A stretch of DNA of 64,000 bases from Komagataella phaffii GS115 (taxonomy: Eukaryota; Ascomycota; Pichiomycetes; Pichiales; Pichiaceae). Of the stretch, positions 34,876 through 45,024 are shown in pieces. The position numbers and the translations under genes are program-made. Each line of letters opens with the position of its first letter. Within the stretch, counting starts at the first letter, position 1. The DNA lies in the NCBI RefSeq assembly GCF_000027005.1, contig NC_012965.1, forward strand, positions 2,095,001 to 2,159,000. Direction: 5' to 3'. The notes beneath the pieces are model-generated. The model made no database searches. It had not been told where the DNA came from and saw only the letters and a list, made by a program, of their open reading frames with translations.

Positions 34876-35613
34876 TTACAAGCCACTACTATTATTCTTG
34901 CTGTTAGAGTTTAAACCGTCAAGGTAAGCTCCCAATGTAAAATATAGGTGGTGAGGTGAAGCTTCTAAGGTTCTCACTAATCCAGCACCCCCAAGCATTG
35001 TGAGGATTCCAACTAATTGACCTTGCATCTCTTCTTTCGTGGGAAGATCCTTGAATTGGTTAAGTTCCATTGAATTGTAGATGTTGTTGTCTATCTTGGC
35101 GCCTACAATGAAAAGTTTCTCATTAGCTGCTTTCAAAATTTTGATCACCTTCTTAACAACATCGGGTCTACAATCTTTAATAGTTACGATTGCGGTAGGA
35201 CCCTTCAGCAGAGCTTCCAGGGGGTGACGATTATTACTAGCCTTGATCCACCTTTGTGCTTCTTTACTTGCAGGGTCTGCGTGAGATTCAGCACGAAGGA
35301 ATACTTTGAACAAATTATTTCTGATAAATGTTAGTTTTCCTCCCGACTCTTGAATACTATGACGATATTTTAAATCTGATTTTGTCAGGTTATTACGATG
35401 TAAAAACAAAACAATGTTACTTTCAGAGTAGAGTTGCTTGTACTGGTCAATTAGAAACGTTTTCCGAGATTCGAAAGGTTTGACCAAGTTTCTCTCCTGT
35501 GATACATGACGATGCTGAAATTGATATCTAGTTGAGCAAAAAGCTCTCAGAGTGATTTTCCTTGATAACTGACTGACCTCGTTAAGTGTGATAGGTTTTG
35601 AAATTTTCAACAT
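34876..35613 (-). CDS. MRPL11: Mitochondrial large ribosomal subunit protein bL10m
   Basis: This 245-residue L10-family protein of the mitoribosome matches Saccharomyces Mrpl11 (249). The N-terminal ~35 residues (ISKPITLNEVSQLSRKITLRAFCSTR) are basic and form a likely mitochondrial presequence. The body has the L10 pattern: FLIDQYKQLYSESNIVLFLHRNNL, RNNLFKVFLRAE, LLKGPTAIVTI and FKDLPTKEEMQGQLVGILTMLGGAGLVRTLE. ATG 35613 is the first in frame. Confidence 0.88.
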   Translation of the reverse strand: MLKISKPITLNEVSQLSRKITLRAFCSTRYQFQHRHVSQERNLVKPFESRKTFLIDQYKQLYSESNIVLFLHRNNLTKSDLKYRHSIQESGGKLTFIRNNLFKVFLRAESHADPASKEAQRWIKASNNRHPLEALLKGPTAIVTIKDCRPDVVKKVIKILKAANEKLFIVGAKIDNNIYNSMELNQFKDLPTKEEMQGQLVGILTMLGGAGLVRTLEASPHHLYFTLGAYLDGLNSNSKNNSSGL

Positions 35614-35848
35614 CTTGCTATGAAAGTTTTAACTAAAGCTTTGACTCCCCAAACTGTTACAATCAAGATCAAATTTTTAAGTGAGTGAAGCACGACCCCA
35701 TGTTTTCTGAAATATTATCAACCTCGCAGGAAGTGTTTACTTTTAAACGTGCATTTCTGTAAACACCTGAATCGAGTTGGGGTCAATTCAGTTGTTTACC
35801 CGCTAGAAGACCCATTACTGATTCTGAATGAGATAGAATAGAGAAAAT

Positions 35849-37021
35849 ATGTCCACTTCGAAGAAGGAAAAATCTGAAAAGGAAGCGGAACAACTTTCCA
35901 TTTTCGATATATTCCTGTGTTTGCCTTACCGTATCATTGCTCTCCTGAATATGGGACTTTGGTTATGGTATTTCTGTGTAAGGGTATGTCTTAGTCATAA
36001 TATTGATATATTCCAAGTCCTTAAACTTCAAGTCAGCCAACAAGATCTTTTGAAGATCCAATCACGAACCTTAGATTTTACTTTATCGATAACAGCAGTA
36101 TCGTTTTGTTCAGTAGCTGGGTGTATTCTTTTCAATATTCAGGGATACCAGTGGAAAGCCATTGAGTTCATCCCATTAATAGTGATACTTTACATCATCC
36201 TCAGGTTGTTTTACGGAAGGTCTCCCAATAAAAGACGTCTAACCCAAACGGTACGAAGAATACTAATTGGGAATATAGACATGGATTTTCGAAGTAATGA
36301 TATTTTATTAACCGATACGCTGACCTCTTATTCTAAAGTCATGCTAGATTTTATCATTTACTTGCTTTCTCTACGCCGAGGATCAGTTTTACCCAACATA
36401 GAAACGCAGACTGTATCCATAAACAGAGATATAAACGCTGTGCTAGAAATGGCTATTATATCTTATCCGATTTTAATTCGATTCAATCAATGCTTGAGTG
36501 AGTATCATTTTTCAGGAAATAGGAATAAGCTACATTTGTACAACAGCATTAAGTATTGTACCGGCTTATTACCTCTGTTGATCAGAATCTACCTTCAGGC
36601 TTCAACTCCCCATAATAAATTGCAGACAATAATAACACACCTTTGGTACTTATCGCTATTCATACACTCACTATTTGGGCTTATCTGGGATATCTCTATT
36701 GACTGGAACTTCCAAATGTTTTCGACCACACTATCGGGCCAGTCAGAGCTATTGCGTACTAAGCTAATGTTCAATGTCAAATTATATTACTATCTGGCCA
36801 TCATTATAGATACATGCCTTAGATTTGTATGGATTGGAAGGTTCAACGGCTATCTGAACCATCACCTATTTCAGCGAGAATCTGGTTACTTTCTTTTACA
36901 GTGCTTAGAAATATTTCGAAGATGGGTTTGGCTATTTATTAAAGTTGAAACAGAGTTCCTCAAAACTATGAACGCAGATGTCGAAAATACCTACGAAATG
37001 GGTGACATTAAATACACCTAA
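35849..37021 (+). CDS. ERD1: Erd1-like EXS-domain membrane protein
   Basis: This 390-residue multi-spanning Golgi membrane protein is related to Erd1 (362 residues). Erd1 is needed for retention of luminal ER proteins and for Golgi glycosylation or phosphate recycling. The EXS-type C-terminal half is recognisable: LWYLSLFIHSLFGLIWDISIDWNFQ, KLYYYLAIIIDTCLRFVWIG and FLLQCLEIFRRWVWLFIKVETE. Hydrophobic segments lie near 22-45, 72-92, 103-120 and across 215-380. The start ATG 35849 is followed by a charged KKEKSEKEAE stretch. Confidence 0.85.
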   Translation: MSTSKKEKSEKEAEQLSIFDIFLCLPYRIIALLNMGLWLWYFCVRVCLSHNIDIFQVLKLQVSQQDLLKIQSRTLDFTLSITAVSFCSVAGCILFNIQGYQWKAIEFIPLIVILYIILRLFYGRSPNKRRLTQTVRRILIGNIDMDFRSNDILLTDTLTSYSKVMLDFIIYLLSLRRGSVLPNIETQTVSINRDINAVLEMAIISYPILIRFNQCLSEYHFSGNRNKLHLYNSIKYCTGLLPLLIRIYLQASTPHNKLQTIITHLWYLSLFIHSLFGLIWDISIDWNFQMFSTTLSGQSELLRTKLMFNVKLYYYLAIIIDTCLRFVWIGRFNGYLNHHLFQRESGYFLLQCLEIFRRWVWLFIKVETEFLKTMNADVENTYEMGDIKYT

Positions 37022-37074
37022 CCAGGAATACCAAATTTAACTTGGCAGCCCAATACTTTTAACCGTAGCCAGAT

Positions 37075-37839
37075 TTACCTCCTTTTTTTGGATCTTTCTT
37101 TCCTTGTATTAGCCTTTCTCTCGGTTTTGGACAAATATCTAAACTTTTTTTTNGACTTTGCTTTGGGTGTCCGAGTCCCGTTGATTAACTCGGCGTATTT
37201 TTTAGCCCTTTCAATGGATTTATCTAGAATCTCTTTTGATTTTGTGAGGTCTACAAAGTTAGCCTGTGCGATTTGAGTGATATCCATCCCATGGGGAGCT
37301 AGATCTTCTATCTCAACAGAGCTTTTGCCTTTGATTGGGGCATTCTCACTGGTGGAAACGTAAACTTCTTTTCTTTTTAAAATTCCTCGGACATCTTTTT
37401 CAGGCTCTTCATCGAATCCTACCCAATCTGCATTATCGTCCTCCTCTTGAGTAAACTCACGGTCACTACGATTCCTGTTTTCATTGTTATCGTAAGCAAC
37501 ATTAGCTTCCAGTTCGGAATCACTTGAAGTGTTGAGTTCGGTTACATCCCCATTTAACTCCTTGATACTTCTATTATACTTTTCTAATTGCTTGTGAATA
37601 TTCTTTTTCCTTTCTTCTCTAATTTTGGCCCGTTCCTCTAATCTCGCCAGCCTTTCTTGTTCCTTAGCAAATTCTTGGGCTCTTTTTTGTCTCTGGAGTT
37701 TTCTTTTATGGAACCCTGTTAAGTAGTCCACTCTGGCCTCTCCATCAAAGACAACCTCTTCAACTCTGTGCTTTCGTGAAGATTGTTGCTTGTATCGTTT
37801 ACCTCCAGTGAGAATTTCTCTATTCGGTTTACCTGCCAT
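37075..37839 (-). CDS. RRP17: Nucleolar rRNA-processing protein Rrp17 (NOL12 family), contains one ambiguous base
   Basis: This is a 254-residue basic coiled-coil protein of the Nop25/NOL12 family. In yeast it is a 5'-3' exonuclease factor for 60S pre-rRNA maturation (235 residues). The family block at the N-terminus is VEEVVFDGEARVDYLTGFHKRKLQRQKRAQEFAKEQERLARLEERAKIREERKK (about 27-80). It is followed by an acidic middle and a Lys/Arg-rich end (KFRYLSKTERKANTRKERSKKRR). The plus-strand base 37153 is N, next to a T8 run, so one residue near 229 (KAK-X-KKK) is undetermined and indel uncertainty is possible. Confidence 0.87.
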   Translation of the reverse strand: MAGKPNREILTGGKRYKQQSSRKHRVEEVVFDGEARVDYLTGFHKRKLQRQKRAQEFAKEQERLARLEERAKIREERKKNIHKQLEKYNRSIKELNGDVTELNTSSDSELEANVAYDNNENRNRSDREFTQEEDDNADWVGFDEEPEKDVRGILKRKEVYVSTSENAPIKGKSSVEIEDLAPHGMDITQIAQANFVDLTKSKEILDKSIERAKKYAELINGTRTPKAKXKKKFRYLSKTERKANTRKERSKKRR

Positions 37840-38108
37840 TCTAACAAAAAAGGTAGCAGTCTCTAAGTTACTTCGTTGCCTTTTTACTTCGTATCCGTTT
37901 CTACACTGAAATAGTTCTAAATTATTTCCATTTTCTTTTTCTTTCGTTTTTCTGCTTCTCGTTTTTTTTTCTTGCTTTGTGTGAAACCTGCAATTTTTCT
38001 ATGCAACGATGCAATAAACGATTCATAAGTTACCAAAATTAATACTTTGTTTCGTTACTGTGTATAATAAGTATATAAATTTCCGTATGTGCATAGTTGA
38101 ATGGCTAC

Positions 38109-41100
38109 TCATTCCAATTGCTCCGAAGATGTGTTGTAAAAAGGAAAAAAAATATGCTCTTGTTTCAAACTCCTTTGCACCACAAAATAAATTACCATAA
38201 GTAGATTAGGAAACTTACTTGAAAAATACTGATAGAATCCATTAGGTATGGGGCTCATCTCCTTGTAGAGATCATCAGGAAGGTCATTGTAGTGATGATA
38301 CTTGTTTCGAATGGCCCTTAACAAATCCATTAGTTTGAAAGTATTGTACTTCCTGTACTTACCTAAATTGTCAGTAAAATTGGCAGGAAGCATACCGTAC
38401 CACCCTTCTGCACCAACAACTTCAGGAGCAACATCTTCCAGCTTTAAAAGAAGTTCAGAGGGAGGATCCCTACGTTCAATTTCAAACCGGTCACTTACTT
38501 TCAGAAGAAAATCCAACTTTTTCGAAATGGGCCAAAAGTAGGGATGATTGAGGATTTGAAATGTATCTGGCCTCTTTTTGGAATCCCTTGCAATCATTTT
38601 GGAAATCAGATCCTTGGATTCAATACTATTTGGAATTCGGTCTAGTAAAGACAATGAATATTCGCCCCTGATAATGTTTCCCTCTCGCAAATAACGATCT
38701 CCAAAAGGGTGAGATCCGCCAGTTAAGACGTAGTAAAAAACGCAGCCTGCAGAGAATATGTCTATAGATCTGGTTAACCTTCTATGGGACAGAGAGTCAA
38801 AAACCAGAGGCTCGGAAGATATACTGCATTCTGTCTTGTCGTCCTTAAGCTTTAAATTTTCAGAAGAAAAATTATAAGCTGAATCACAGTCGTCTACGAG
38901 AAGTTCGGGTGCCCTCCAACCAGATGTTCCAGCAGCATTAGCCGTAGTAGCTCTAAACGACGATTGGTCTGCTTCAAGTTTTTTGCAAAGGCCAAAATCC
39001 GAGATTAGTAACCTAGGAGGTGAATTAGCTTCGTTCTGCTTCCCACTTGTCCGAGTTCGACCTTTTTTTGGAGGAACAACCAGAATGTTCTGAGGTTTGA
39101 TATCTCTGTGTACAATTTTCAGCGAGTGCAAATGATGTAAACCGTTGGCTATCTGGTACAAAACTTGAACTGGATCAATGGTTTCAACGAAGGGATTGTA
39201 TTCCTTAGGTTTCTCAATGATATTCTCTAAGGTACAACTGCAAAGTTCAAGTGCAATATACAAAAACCTGTCACTTTGCTGAGAGCAATAGTATCTTACT
39301 ACGTTTGAATGATCATCACTTTCCTGCAACAAGCTGACTTCATGGGAGGCAACATCGTAGAAATCAATTAACATTCGCTTGACTGCTACGGGTCTATTTT
39401 CGAACATTCCCTTGAAAACCACAGTACCATGTGAGCCGTACCCAAGAATCTGATTAGAAATAACCAAATTATTCGACTTGTTTAAACAGTTGTCCGTAGT
39501 TAACTCGTTCAGAGTTCTCTCCTGGCCATCATAAGAAGATGAGTCCTGACTGGTTTGGTCAATTGTGAGTATAATTTGTCCATTGCTTTTCTTGTTTTTC
39601 CTTCCACCTCGAGTCCCTCTCTTTCTCCTTTTTAGTGTCTTGGAGCCATGTTCGTCTTCCTCGGGTGTAATTATTTTTACTTGTTTTTGCGTTTGAACTT
39701 TGGTGCCATTAGACTTTTCCTGACAACTATTCTCAAAATTTGGCGTGCTGTCTCTACTTGACTCTGATGAAGGATTCAATTCATCTAGTAAAGTCTCATC
39801 TTCATTTTTCTCATCTTCATCCTGAGCTCGCAGCCTGCTCCATCTTTCTTTCTTGAAAACTTCAATATCAACTTTGTTTTCCTCGTTCAACAATAAATCC
39901 ACCAGCTCTACCGCAGTCTGCGTACGTTTAAACAAGCCGAATTTGGACAACATTTGGGTAAGTGGAGGCAGTAGACCTAGCTTTGAAAGTGTAACTGCTA
40001 TAAGTGAGATAAACATAGTTACAAGCGCATTTTCAAAGCAACGTAGAAGAAGATTCATGAGCGAAGAAACTTTGCTGTTTTCTGAGGGGGGATCAATGGA
40101 GAGATAATCTTTGTTAGTCGCTATTGGAAGAGCAGGATAATTCTTGATACTGAGTTCTTTCCTAATACCATGCGCGTCAGTTTCTTCAGCTGGAAGTATA
40201 TCCTCAGGAGGTACTGGGTAGGGCCTGTTTCCATCTTGGAAAATAGGAGTAGGAAATCCAATAATATCTCTTACATTATTGAAGGAGGTTGCTTGATTTG
40301 CATCATTATGATTGTTGGTAGTTCTGTAAAAAGAAGGGTTGTGGACCCCACTGATTGATATCTTTGTGAGCTCAGGGCTTTCAAATACGGAAGTCGATCT
40401 CCACCGTTCATTCTGCATGTACTTGGCAATTGGAGCAGACCTGACTAGTGATGGGTAGTTAATACCAGACATGGCATACCAGGAGCCATCTTCGTTCCTG
40501 TCAATGAAAACAGATTTTGATGCCTCATCAGAAGCTGGGGAATTTACTGGTTGTAGCGGGTGGGGTAGAACAATAACACCTTCAGGAACAGGAGTCCCAT
40601 TAATTTTCCTGGTAGGCTGTCCAAGATTCAAATCTGTATAGTAAATATCAAACACATTTACAGCAATGGATGGTAGATTGGAAATCCACCTTGCAGATTT
40701 AGAATTCGAATCGATAGCCAGTAATGATGAGTCGTGGAAAGGAGCAATATATACGCCGTCATGGGATTCAAGGTTTTGGTTCAAAAGATCTTCGTTAATG
40801 TTATCTGGACCCCAACAGGTATACGTGATATTCCACAACAATTCATTGTGAGAGTATATTGTCAGTTGGTAAGTGGTCTTACCTAAAGTGATAGTAAATT
40901 CTGGACTGCCATCTTCGACACGTGAATTGTCAACGTCTGGATACTTTGGTATTTCATCTTTTTCCAATAAAGGGGGATAAAGAGCAACTAAATCATTAGG
41001 GGAGGATTGCCCATAATTGCTTAAGATTCTTCCAGTCTGAGCATCAATCTTGTAAAGTGATGTTTCTCGTAGTCCAGTATAAATATACTTATCATTTTGA

Positions 41101-41597
41101 AAACTAAATGGAGAGCTGAGTACAAGGGATTTTATATTCATTGGAAATCTCTCCAGTCCATCCCGAGGAGTAAAGCAGTAAAGTGCACCATCTTCAAAGG
41201 GTTCAATGATCCATGTCACATGGTCATCTTCATTTATTTCTGGTATAGAGGCAGTGAGCTCACTGTTGTTAGTGCTGGTTTTGAAATATATGGTTTTATC
41301 AGCGTCCGAGTAATTTTTCTTCCCTATTTTCTCGGTATAGTTTGAAGTTGAAGCAACAGAAACCAAGGGCTGATGACCCAATAACGTCCAAAACACTTCT
41401 CCGGTATTTCTATTGAGCGCGTGAATATTTCCTTCTATATCTGAAGCTAAGAGAAGATTGGTGATATTGAAGTCTTCCAAGTTACGACCAGTATAACAAG
41501 GAAGCTCTGCTGCTTTTGGAGAATAGTTCTTGACGACCACATTATGAGTAAACGCAGATACAATTGCGCATGAAAGATGCCAAATCAACCATCGCAT
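38109..41597 (-). CDS. IRE1: ER stress sensor kinase/endoribonuclease Ire1
   Basis: This ER transmembrane sensor of the unfolded protein response splices HAC1 mRNA. From ATG 41597 it has 1162 residues (1115 in Saccharomyces); the frame extends 6 codons to a GTG that I reject. A signal peptide lies at 1-17 (WLIWHLSCAIVSAF). The luminal beta-propeller-like domain (about 30-450) starts NLLLASDIEGNIHALNRNTGEVFW. The membrane helix is near 520-545, and the linker has a basic cluster near 645-665 (KRRKRGTRGGRKNKK). The kinase begins near 705 (LGYGSHGTVVFKG), with HRDIKPQN near 827 and SDFGLCKK near 866. The KEN RNase domain covers about 1020-1136, with NKYHHYNDLP and GFYQYFSSKFPNLL. It ends with a 17-residue tail after the RNase. 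Confidence 0.95.
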   Translation of the reverse strand: MRWLIWHLSCAIVSAFTHNVVVKNYSPKAAELPCYTGRNLEDFNITNLLLASDIEGNIHALNRNTGEVFWTLLGHQPLVSVASTSNYTEKIGKKNYSDADKTIYFKTSTNNSELTASIPEINEDDHVTWIIEPFEDGALYCFTPRDGLERFPMNIKSLVLSSPFSFQNDKYIYTGLRETSLYKIDAQTGRILSNYGQSSPNDLVALYPPLLEKDEIPKYPDVDNSRVEDGSPEFTITLGKTTYQLTIYSHNELLWNITYTCWGPDNINEDLLNQNLESHDGVYIAPFHDSSLLAIDSNSKSARWISNLPSIAVNVFDIYYTDLNLGQPTRKINGTPVPEGVIVLPHPLQPVNSPASDEASKSVFIDRNEDGSWYAMSGINYPSLVRSAPIAKYMQNERWRSTSVFESPELTKISISGVHNPSFYRTTNNHNDANQATSFNNVRDIIGFPTPIFQDGNRPYPVPPEDILPAEETDAHGIRKELSIKNYPALPIATNKDYLSIDPPSENSKVSSLMNLLLRCFENALVTMFISLIAVTLSKLGLLPPLTQMLSKFGLFKRTQTAVELVDLLLNEENKVDIEVFKKERWSRLRAQDEDEKNEDETLLDELNPSSESSRDSTPNFENSCQEKSNGTKVQTQKQVKIITPEEDEHGSKTLKRRKRGTRGGRKNKKSNGQIILTIDQTSQDSSSYDGQERTLNELTTDNCLNKSNNLVISNQILGYGSHGTVVFKGMFENRPVAVKRMLIDFYDVASHEVSLLQESDDHSNVVRYYCSQQSDRFLYIALELCSCTLENIIEKPKEYNPFVETIDPVQVLYQIANGLHHLHSLKIVHRDIKPQNILVVPPKKGRTRTSGKQNEANSPPRLLISDFGLCKKLEADQSSFRATTANAAGTSGWRAPELLVDDCDSAYNFSSENLKLKDDKTECSISSEPLVFDSLSHRRLTRSIDIFSAGCVFYYVLTGGSHPFGDRYLREGNIIRGEYSLSLLDRIPNSIESKDLISKMIARDSKKRPDTFQILNHPYFWPISKKLDFLLKVSDRFEIERRDPPSELLLKLEDVAPEVVGAEGWYGMLPANFTDNLGKYRKYNTFKLMDLLRAIRNKYHHYNDLPDDLYKEMSPIPNGFYQYFSSKFPNLLMVIYFVVQRSLKQEHIFFPFYNTSSEQLE

Positions 41598-41956
41598 GAT
41601 ATAATTATCACTCACTGCAGGCTACAACCAGTAAAGATTCTGCAGAGTATAATAGTATGCGAGTCAATTTCTTGAGGTAATAGTTAGTGCCTCTAAATTA
41701 ACCTGTAGTAATGTAGGAAGAAAAGTAAGGAGGGTAACTCTACAAAAAGGATTCGTGAATCTAAGTAGTTGTGCGAATTCGCAACTTCGATATACTTATG
41801 CATGTCCATGACATGAATCTTGAGACAAAAAATTTTATCTATTTTACTAGGTAAAAGTTGAGCTGCTTATTTTCGTTAACTTCGAATATACCAAATTGTT
41901 GATCAATTTTTTTCTTTGTTTTTGATTTTTTGGCTGGACCATAATCTCTATTGCAC
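41598..41956. other. IRE1 upstream region / UNG1 downstream region
   Basis: These 359 bases separate two leftward genes. I see the IRE1 promoter and UNG1 3' end and no gene. A T-rich stretch near 41905-41930 (tttttttctttgtttttgatttttt) precedes the UNG1 stop. Confidence 0.5.
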
Positions 41957-42988
41957 TTAACGATTCATTAGTACGTTTCCCTTCACAAGAGACCAGTCAA
42001 TGAAAGCATCTTCGCCATATCTCTTGACGAGCCATTCATTGCATTTCCTGTAATGGTGGGAGTCAAAAAAACCTCTAGACGCACTCAAAGGGCTAGGATG
42101 AACGGTCTTTAGAACCAAATGATTTCCATTAAGCCGGCAAGAATCAATGGTTCTCTGAGCTGGCCCACCCCATGCCATGACAACAATTCCTTGGTTCTTG
42201 GAAGTATTATAGTCAATAAGTTTCTGGATAGCAGCTTTGGTGAAAGTTTCCCAGCCTTTATTAGAGTGAGAATTAGCATTGTGGGCTCTTACTGTCAAAC
42301 AAGTGTTTAACAATAAGACTCCCCTTTGAGCCCACTGGGTCAAGTCTGCTGTATCCGGGATTTTGAAGCTGGGATAATCAGTCTTCAGTAGCTTGTACAT
42401 ATTCTTCAAAGAGGGAGGAATTCTAGTTTTAGGGTCTTTTACTGAAAATGCCAACCCATGCGCTTGATTATAATTGTGATACGGGTCTTGCCCTAAAATA
42501 AGAACTTTGATCTGGGGAAGGGGAGATAAACGTGTCCATGAGTACCACGAGTCTCTAGGTGGAAATACCACTACACCACGACATTCTTCGGTAGCTAGAA
42601 ACCTTTTGAGATCTAAGAAGTACGGCTTTTGCAGCTCTTCATGTAATACTGCTAGCCATGAATCATCCATGGTAGTGATTTCTGTGTCCAGAAGTTGTCT
42701 TTCCTCATCTGTCAACCCAGATATCCATTTTTTTTTATCAAATTTAGCACACGATGGCATTTGTTCTCTAGGAAGAGAGCATAAGCTACGCCTTTTTTTT
42801 AATGTACTGTCTTCTACTATGCCCGACGATTCCACCAACACGCTCTTTTTATTAATCGAACTAAACCCACTCTCTGGTTGCAAGCCATTCAGAGGTATAT
42901 CTTTTGTAGGGAAAAAATCACTAAGAATCTTTTGCTTTTTAAACGAGCTCACAATACCTTCGGATATTCTCTTCTTATAATTGGTCAT
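41957..42988 (-). CDS. UNG1: Uracil-DNA glycosylase
   Basis: This family-1 UDG removes uracil from DNA and starts base-excision repair. It has 343 residues. The N-terminal ~90 residues are a flexible extension with a PCNA-box pattern, QKILSDFF at 19-26. The catalytic water-activating loop is LILGQDPYHNYNQAHGLAFSV, and the uracil pocket includes LLLNTCLTVRAHNANSHSNKGWETFT. The leucine loop is HPSPLSASRGFFDSHHYRKCNEWL. Basic start residues (NYKKRIS, FKKQK) could direct nuclear and/or mitochondrial import. A CGCGCGA motif lies about 54 bases upstream of the ATG. Confidence 0.96.
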   Translation of the reverse strand: MTNYKKRISEGIVSSFKKQKILSDFFPTKDIPLNGLQPESGFSSINKKSVLVESSGIVEDSTLKKRRSLCSLPREQMPSCAKFDKKKWISGLTDEERQLLDTEITTMDDSWLAVLHEELQKPYFLDLKRFLATEECRGVVVFPPRDSWYSWTRLSPLPQIKVLILGQDPYHNYNQAHGLAFSVKDPKTRIPPSLKNMYKLLKTDYPSFKIPDTADLTQWAQRGVLLLNTCLTVRAHNANSHSNKGWETFTKAAIQKLIDYNTSKNQGIVVMAWGGPAQRTIDSCRLNGNHLVLKTVHPSPLSASRGFFDSHHYRKCNEWLVKRYGEDAFIDWSLVKGNVLMNR

Positions 42989-43356
42989 CAGCTTAACACT
43001 GAGTTAGTCAAAACTAAAGGCAGTCGGAAAAGCTCCTGGGACGCGCGAAGAGCATACTAGTACCATGGTTGGAGTGAGCAAATCAAGACTAGTGGTTTTC
43101 TCCACAAGTGTCAGCTGGAAATATGTCTTTTAAATTTCGACGACGGAAATATTTGAGAGAGGTTGCCTGGTTCGGTTAGTATGGGAGAACTTTTTTTTTG
43201 TTGGACACAAACGTCTCAGCGCCGTCTATTTTGGCTTCACTGCCCCGTCAAGCAAACAAAAGTTTTGACTCGAATTTACCGCACAAGATTACTGTAGAAA
43301 CTTTCTGGTCTGGGTGTCTATCTTATTTGATACTAACTCTCCATTAGTTTAATCAA
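42989..43356. other. Divergent promoter between UNG1 and the lipase-like gene
   Basis: No gene is seen in these 368 bases. Notable are CGCGCGA at 43042-43048, a T9 run near 43191, and scattered CGTC/GACG pairs (aatttcgacgacggaaat near 43133-43150). Confidence 0.5.
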
Positions 43357-45024
43357 ATGGGAGATTCTAGCAATCACGGCAAAAGGTGGCCTGGACTCCT
43401 TTGGCATCATCGAACTGCAACTGTGGCCAGTAGTCCTTCAGCCTTCAATGGCGACAACAACTTCTCACATTGCGAGCAGATAAGTAAGCCTACTTTAAAA
43501 CATGATGGAACTCAAAGTAATTCTGTTGAGAACTTGTTAATAGAGGAAGAGAGATGCTCATACGATGCAACTACTGATAAAGAAGAACTTCAAATGAAGG
43601 CATCATATCGCTCTTGGCCTTTTTGGAGTAATAGTTCATACTCAGTTGTCGATTCGAAAACTGACGATAAAGACAAAAGCAGCAACCAAGGAAATCCCAA
43701 AGTGCAATTTTCCCGAATCACGTCGACTAGAAATCTGAGTTTGGATCAGTCGAATGTGGCGTTACCTCATGGGAAGCACGAATTAAGCACTGTGTTACCG
43801 TCCATAGGATGTCTTCCTTTGAAGCACACTACAACAATGTTATTCGATCGTTTCTACAGATTTTCGTCTCTTCTTGGTATTAAAAGTTCTGTGCCAAGGC
43901 GATTATATAGAGTAGTTGAACCCAGGAAGCCCAAAAGGGTTGTGATTATTGGTATACATGGATTTTTTCCTACAAAGGTTTTAAGGCCGCTGATTGGCGA
44001 GCCCACAGGAACTTCAGTAAAGTTCAGCAACGAGGCAGAAAAGGCAGTAAGGGCTTGGGCAAAGAAACATAATGCGGATATCAGTATTCAGAAGATAGCA
44101 CTAGAAAAAGAAGGAAATGTTATTAGCCGGGTTGAATATTTTCTCAGTGAGATGAAGAATTGGACTGAAGAAATCCGTAAGGCTGATTTCATTTTTTTTG
44201 CCGCCCATAGCCAGGGCACTCCAGTTTCTATAATTTTGTTAGCTCAATTATTATCTGAAGGTATTATGGACGACAAGCGGACAATAGGAATACTGGCAAT
44301 GGCTGGGATAAGCAACGGCCCTTTCTTTGGAATCGACCAAAGATTTTTTGTCAGAGCCTATTCAACTATAGAGAATGAATCAATGATGGAACTGTTTGAA
44401 TTTCAAAACCTGAGAACACCTCTTTCCAAATTATACGTGCAGAGCATACGGGAGATTATCAGCCATGGAGTTAAAATAGTTTTTGCAGGATCAATTGATG
44501 ATCAATTAGTTCCACTTTACTCCGCCCTAGCGTTCCATGTCCGTCATCCCAATATATTTCGTGCAGCCTATATAGATGGCTGCTCCAAAACTCCAAAGTT
44601 CGTTTCGGATACTGTTTCTATCTGTTGTACATTGTATAACCTAGGTTTTTCTGATCATGGTGTTCTTAAGGAGATTAGCCCCGTCCTGGCAGGTCCGTTG
44701 ACTGGTGGTGGTCACTCTAAGATTTACAATGAAAGAGATGTTTATGAATTGGCAATACAGTTTTTTTTGGAAACTACTAACCTTGATGACTACTTCCCAA
44801 AGCAGCCTGTTATTATCAAACATTTTGAACTAAAATTTCTCGCTGCTAATCCGTTTCATCTTCCATGGTGTATGAGAGGGTTGATGTTCGAAGCACACAA
44901 ATTCCTTCCTTCTGGAAAGAGCAAGGTTGAAAATATCCTAACAGAATTCAACAACTGGAATCCTGATTCGAAGTCTTTGAAAGATATGAAGTACAGGTTA
45001 AATGGCTTAGGGACAAAACTGTGA
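43357..45024 (+). CDS. Conserved fungal alpha/beta-hydrolase-like (lipase-like) protein
   Basis: This protein has 555 residues. The first ~185 are Ser-rich and low complexity. A hydrolase-like fold starts near 190 with PKRVVIIGIHGFFPTKVLRP, an HG oxyanion-type block. The nucleophile-elbow position reads FFAAHSQGTPVSII near 285, so the motif is HSQG with the usual GxSxG first glycine replaced. Downstream candidates are GSIDDQLVPLYSA (Asp) and the histidine in GGGHSK. I believe it belongs to a fungal family of putative ester hydrolases that includes Saccharomyces Ydr444w, but I could not confirm this. The serine and HG block favour an active enzyme; substrate unknown. Confidence 0.6.
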   Translation: MGDSSNHGKRWPGLLWHHRTATVASSPSAFNGDNNFSHCEQISKPTLKHDGTQSNSVENLLIEEERCSYDATTDKEELQMKASYRSWPFWSNSSYSVVDSKTDDKDKSSNQGNPKVQFSRITSTRNLSLDQSNVALPHGKHELSTVLPSIGCLPLKHTTTMLFDRFYRFSSLLGIKSSVPRRLYRVVEPRKPKRVVIIGIHGFFPTKVLRPLIGEPTGTSVKFSNEAEKAVRAWAKKHNADISIQKIALEKEGNVISRVEYFLSEMKNWTEEIRKADFIFFAAHSQGTPVSIILLAQLLSEGIMDDKRTIGILAMAGISNGPFFGIDQRFFVRAYSTIENESMMELFEFQNLRTPLSKLYVQSIREIISHGVKIVFAGSIDDQLVPLYSALAFHVRHPNIFRAAYIDGCSKTPKFVSDTVSICCTLYNLGFSDHGVLKEISPVLAGPLTGGGHSKIYNERDVYELAIQFFLETTNLDDYFPKQPVIIKHFELKFLAANPFHLPWCMRGLMFEAHKFLPSGKSKVENILTEFNNWNPDSKSLKDMKYRLNGLGTKL

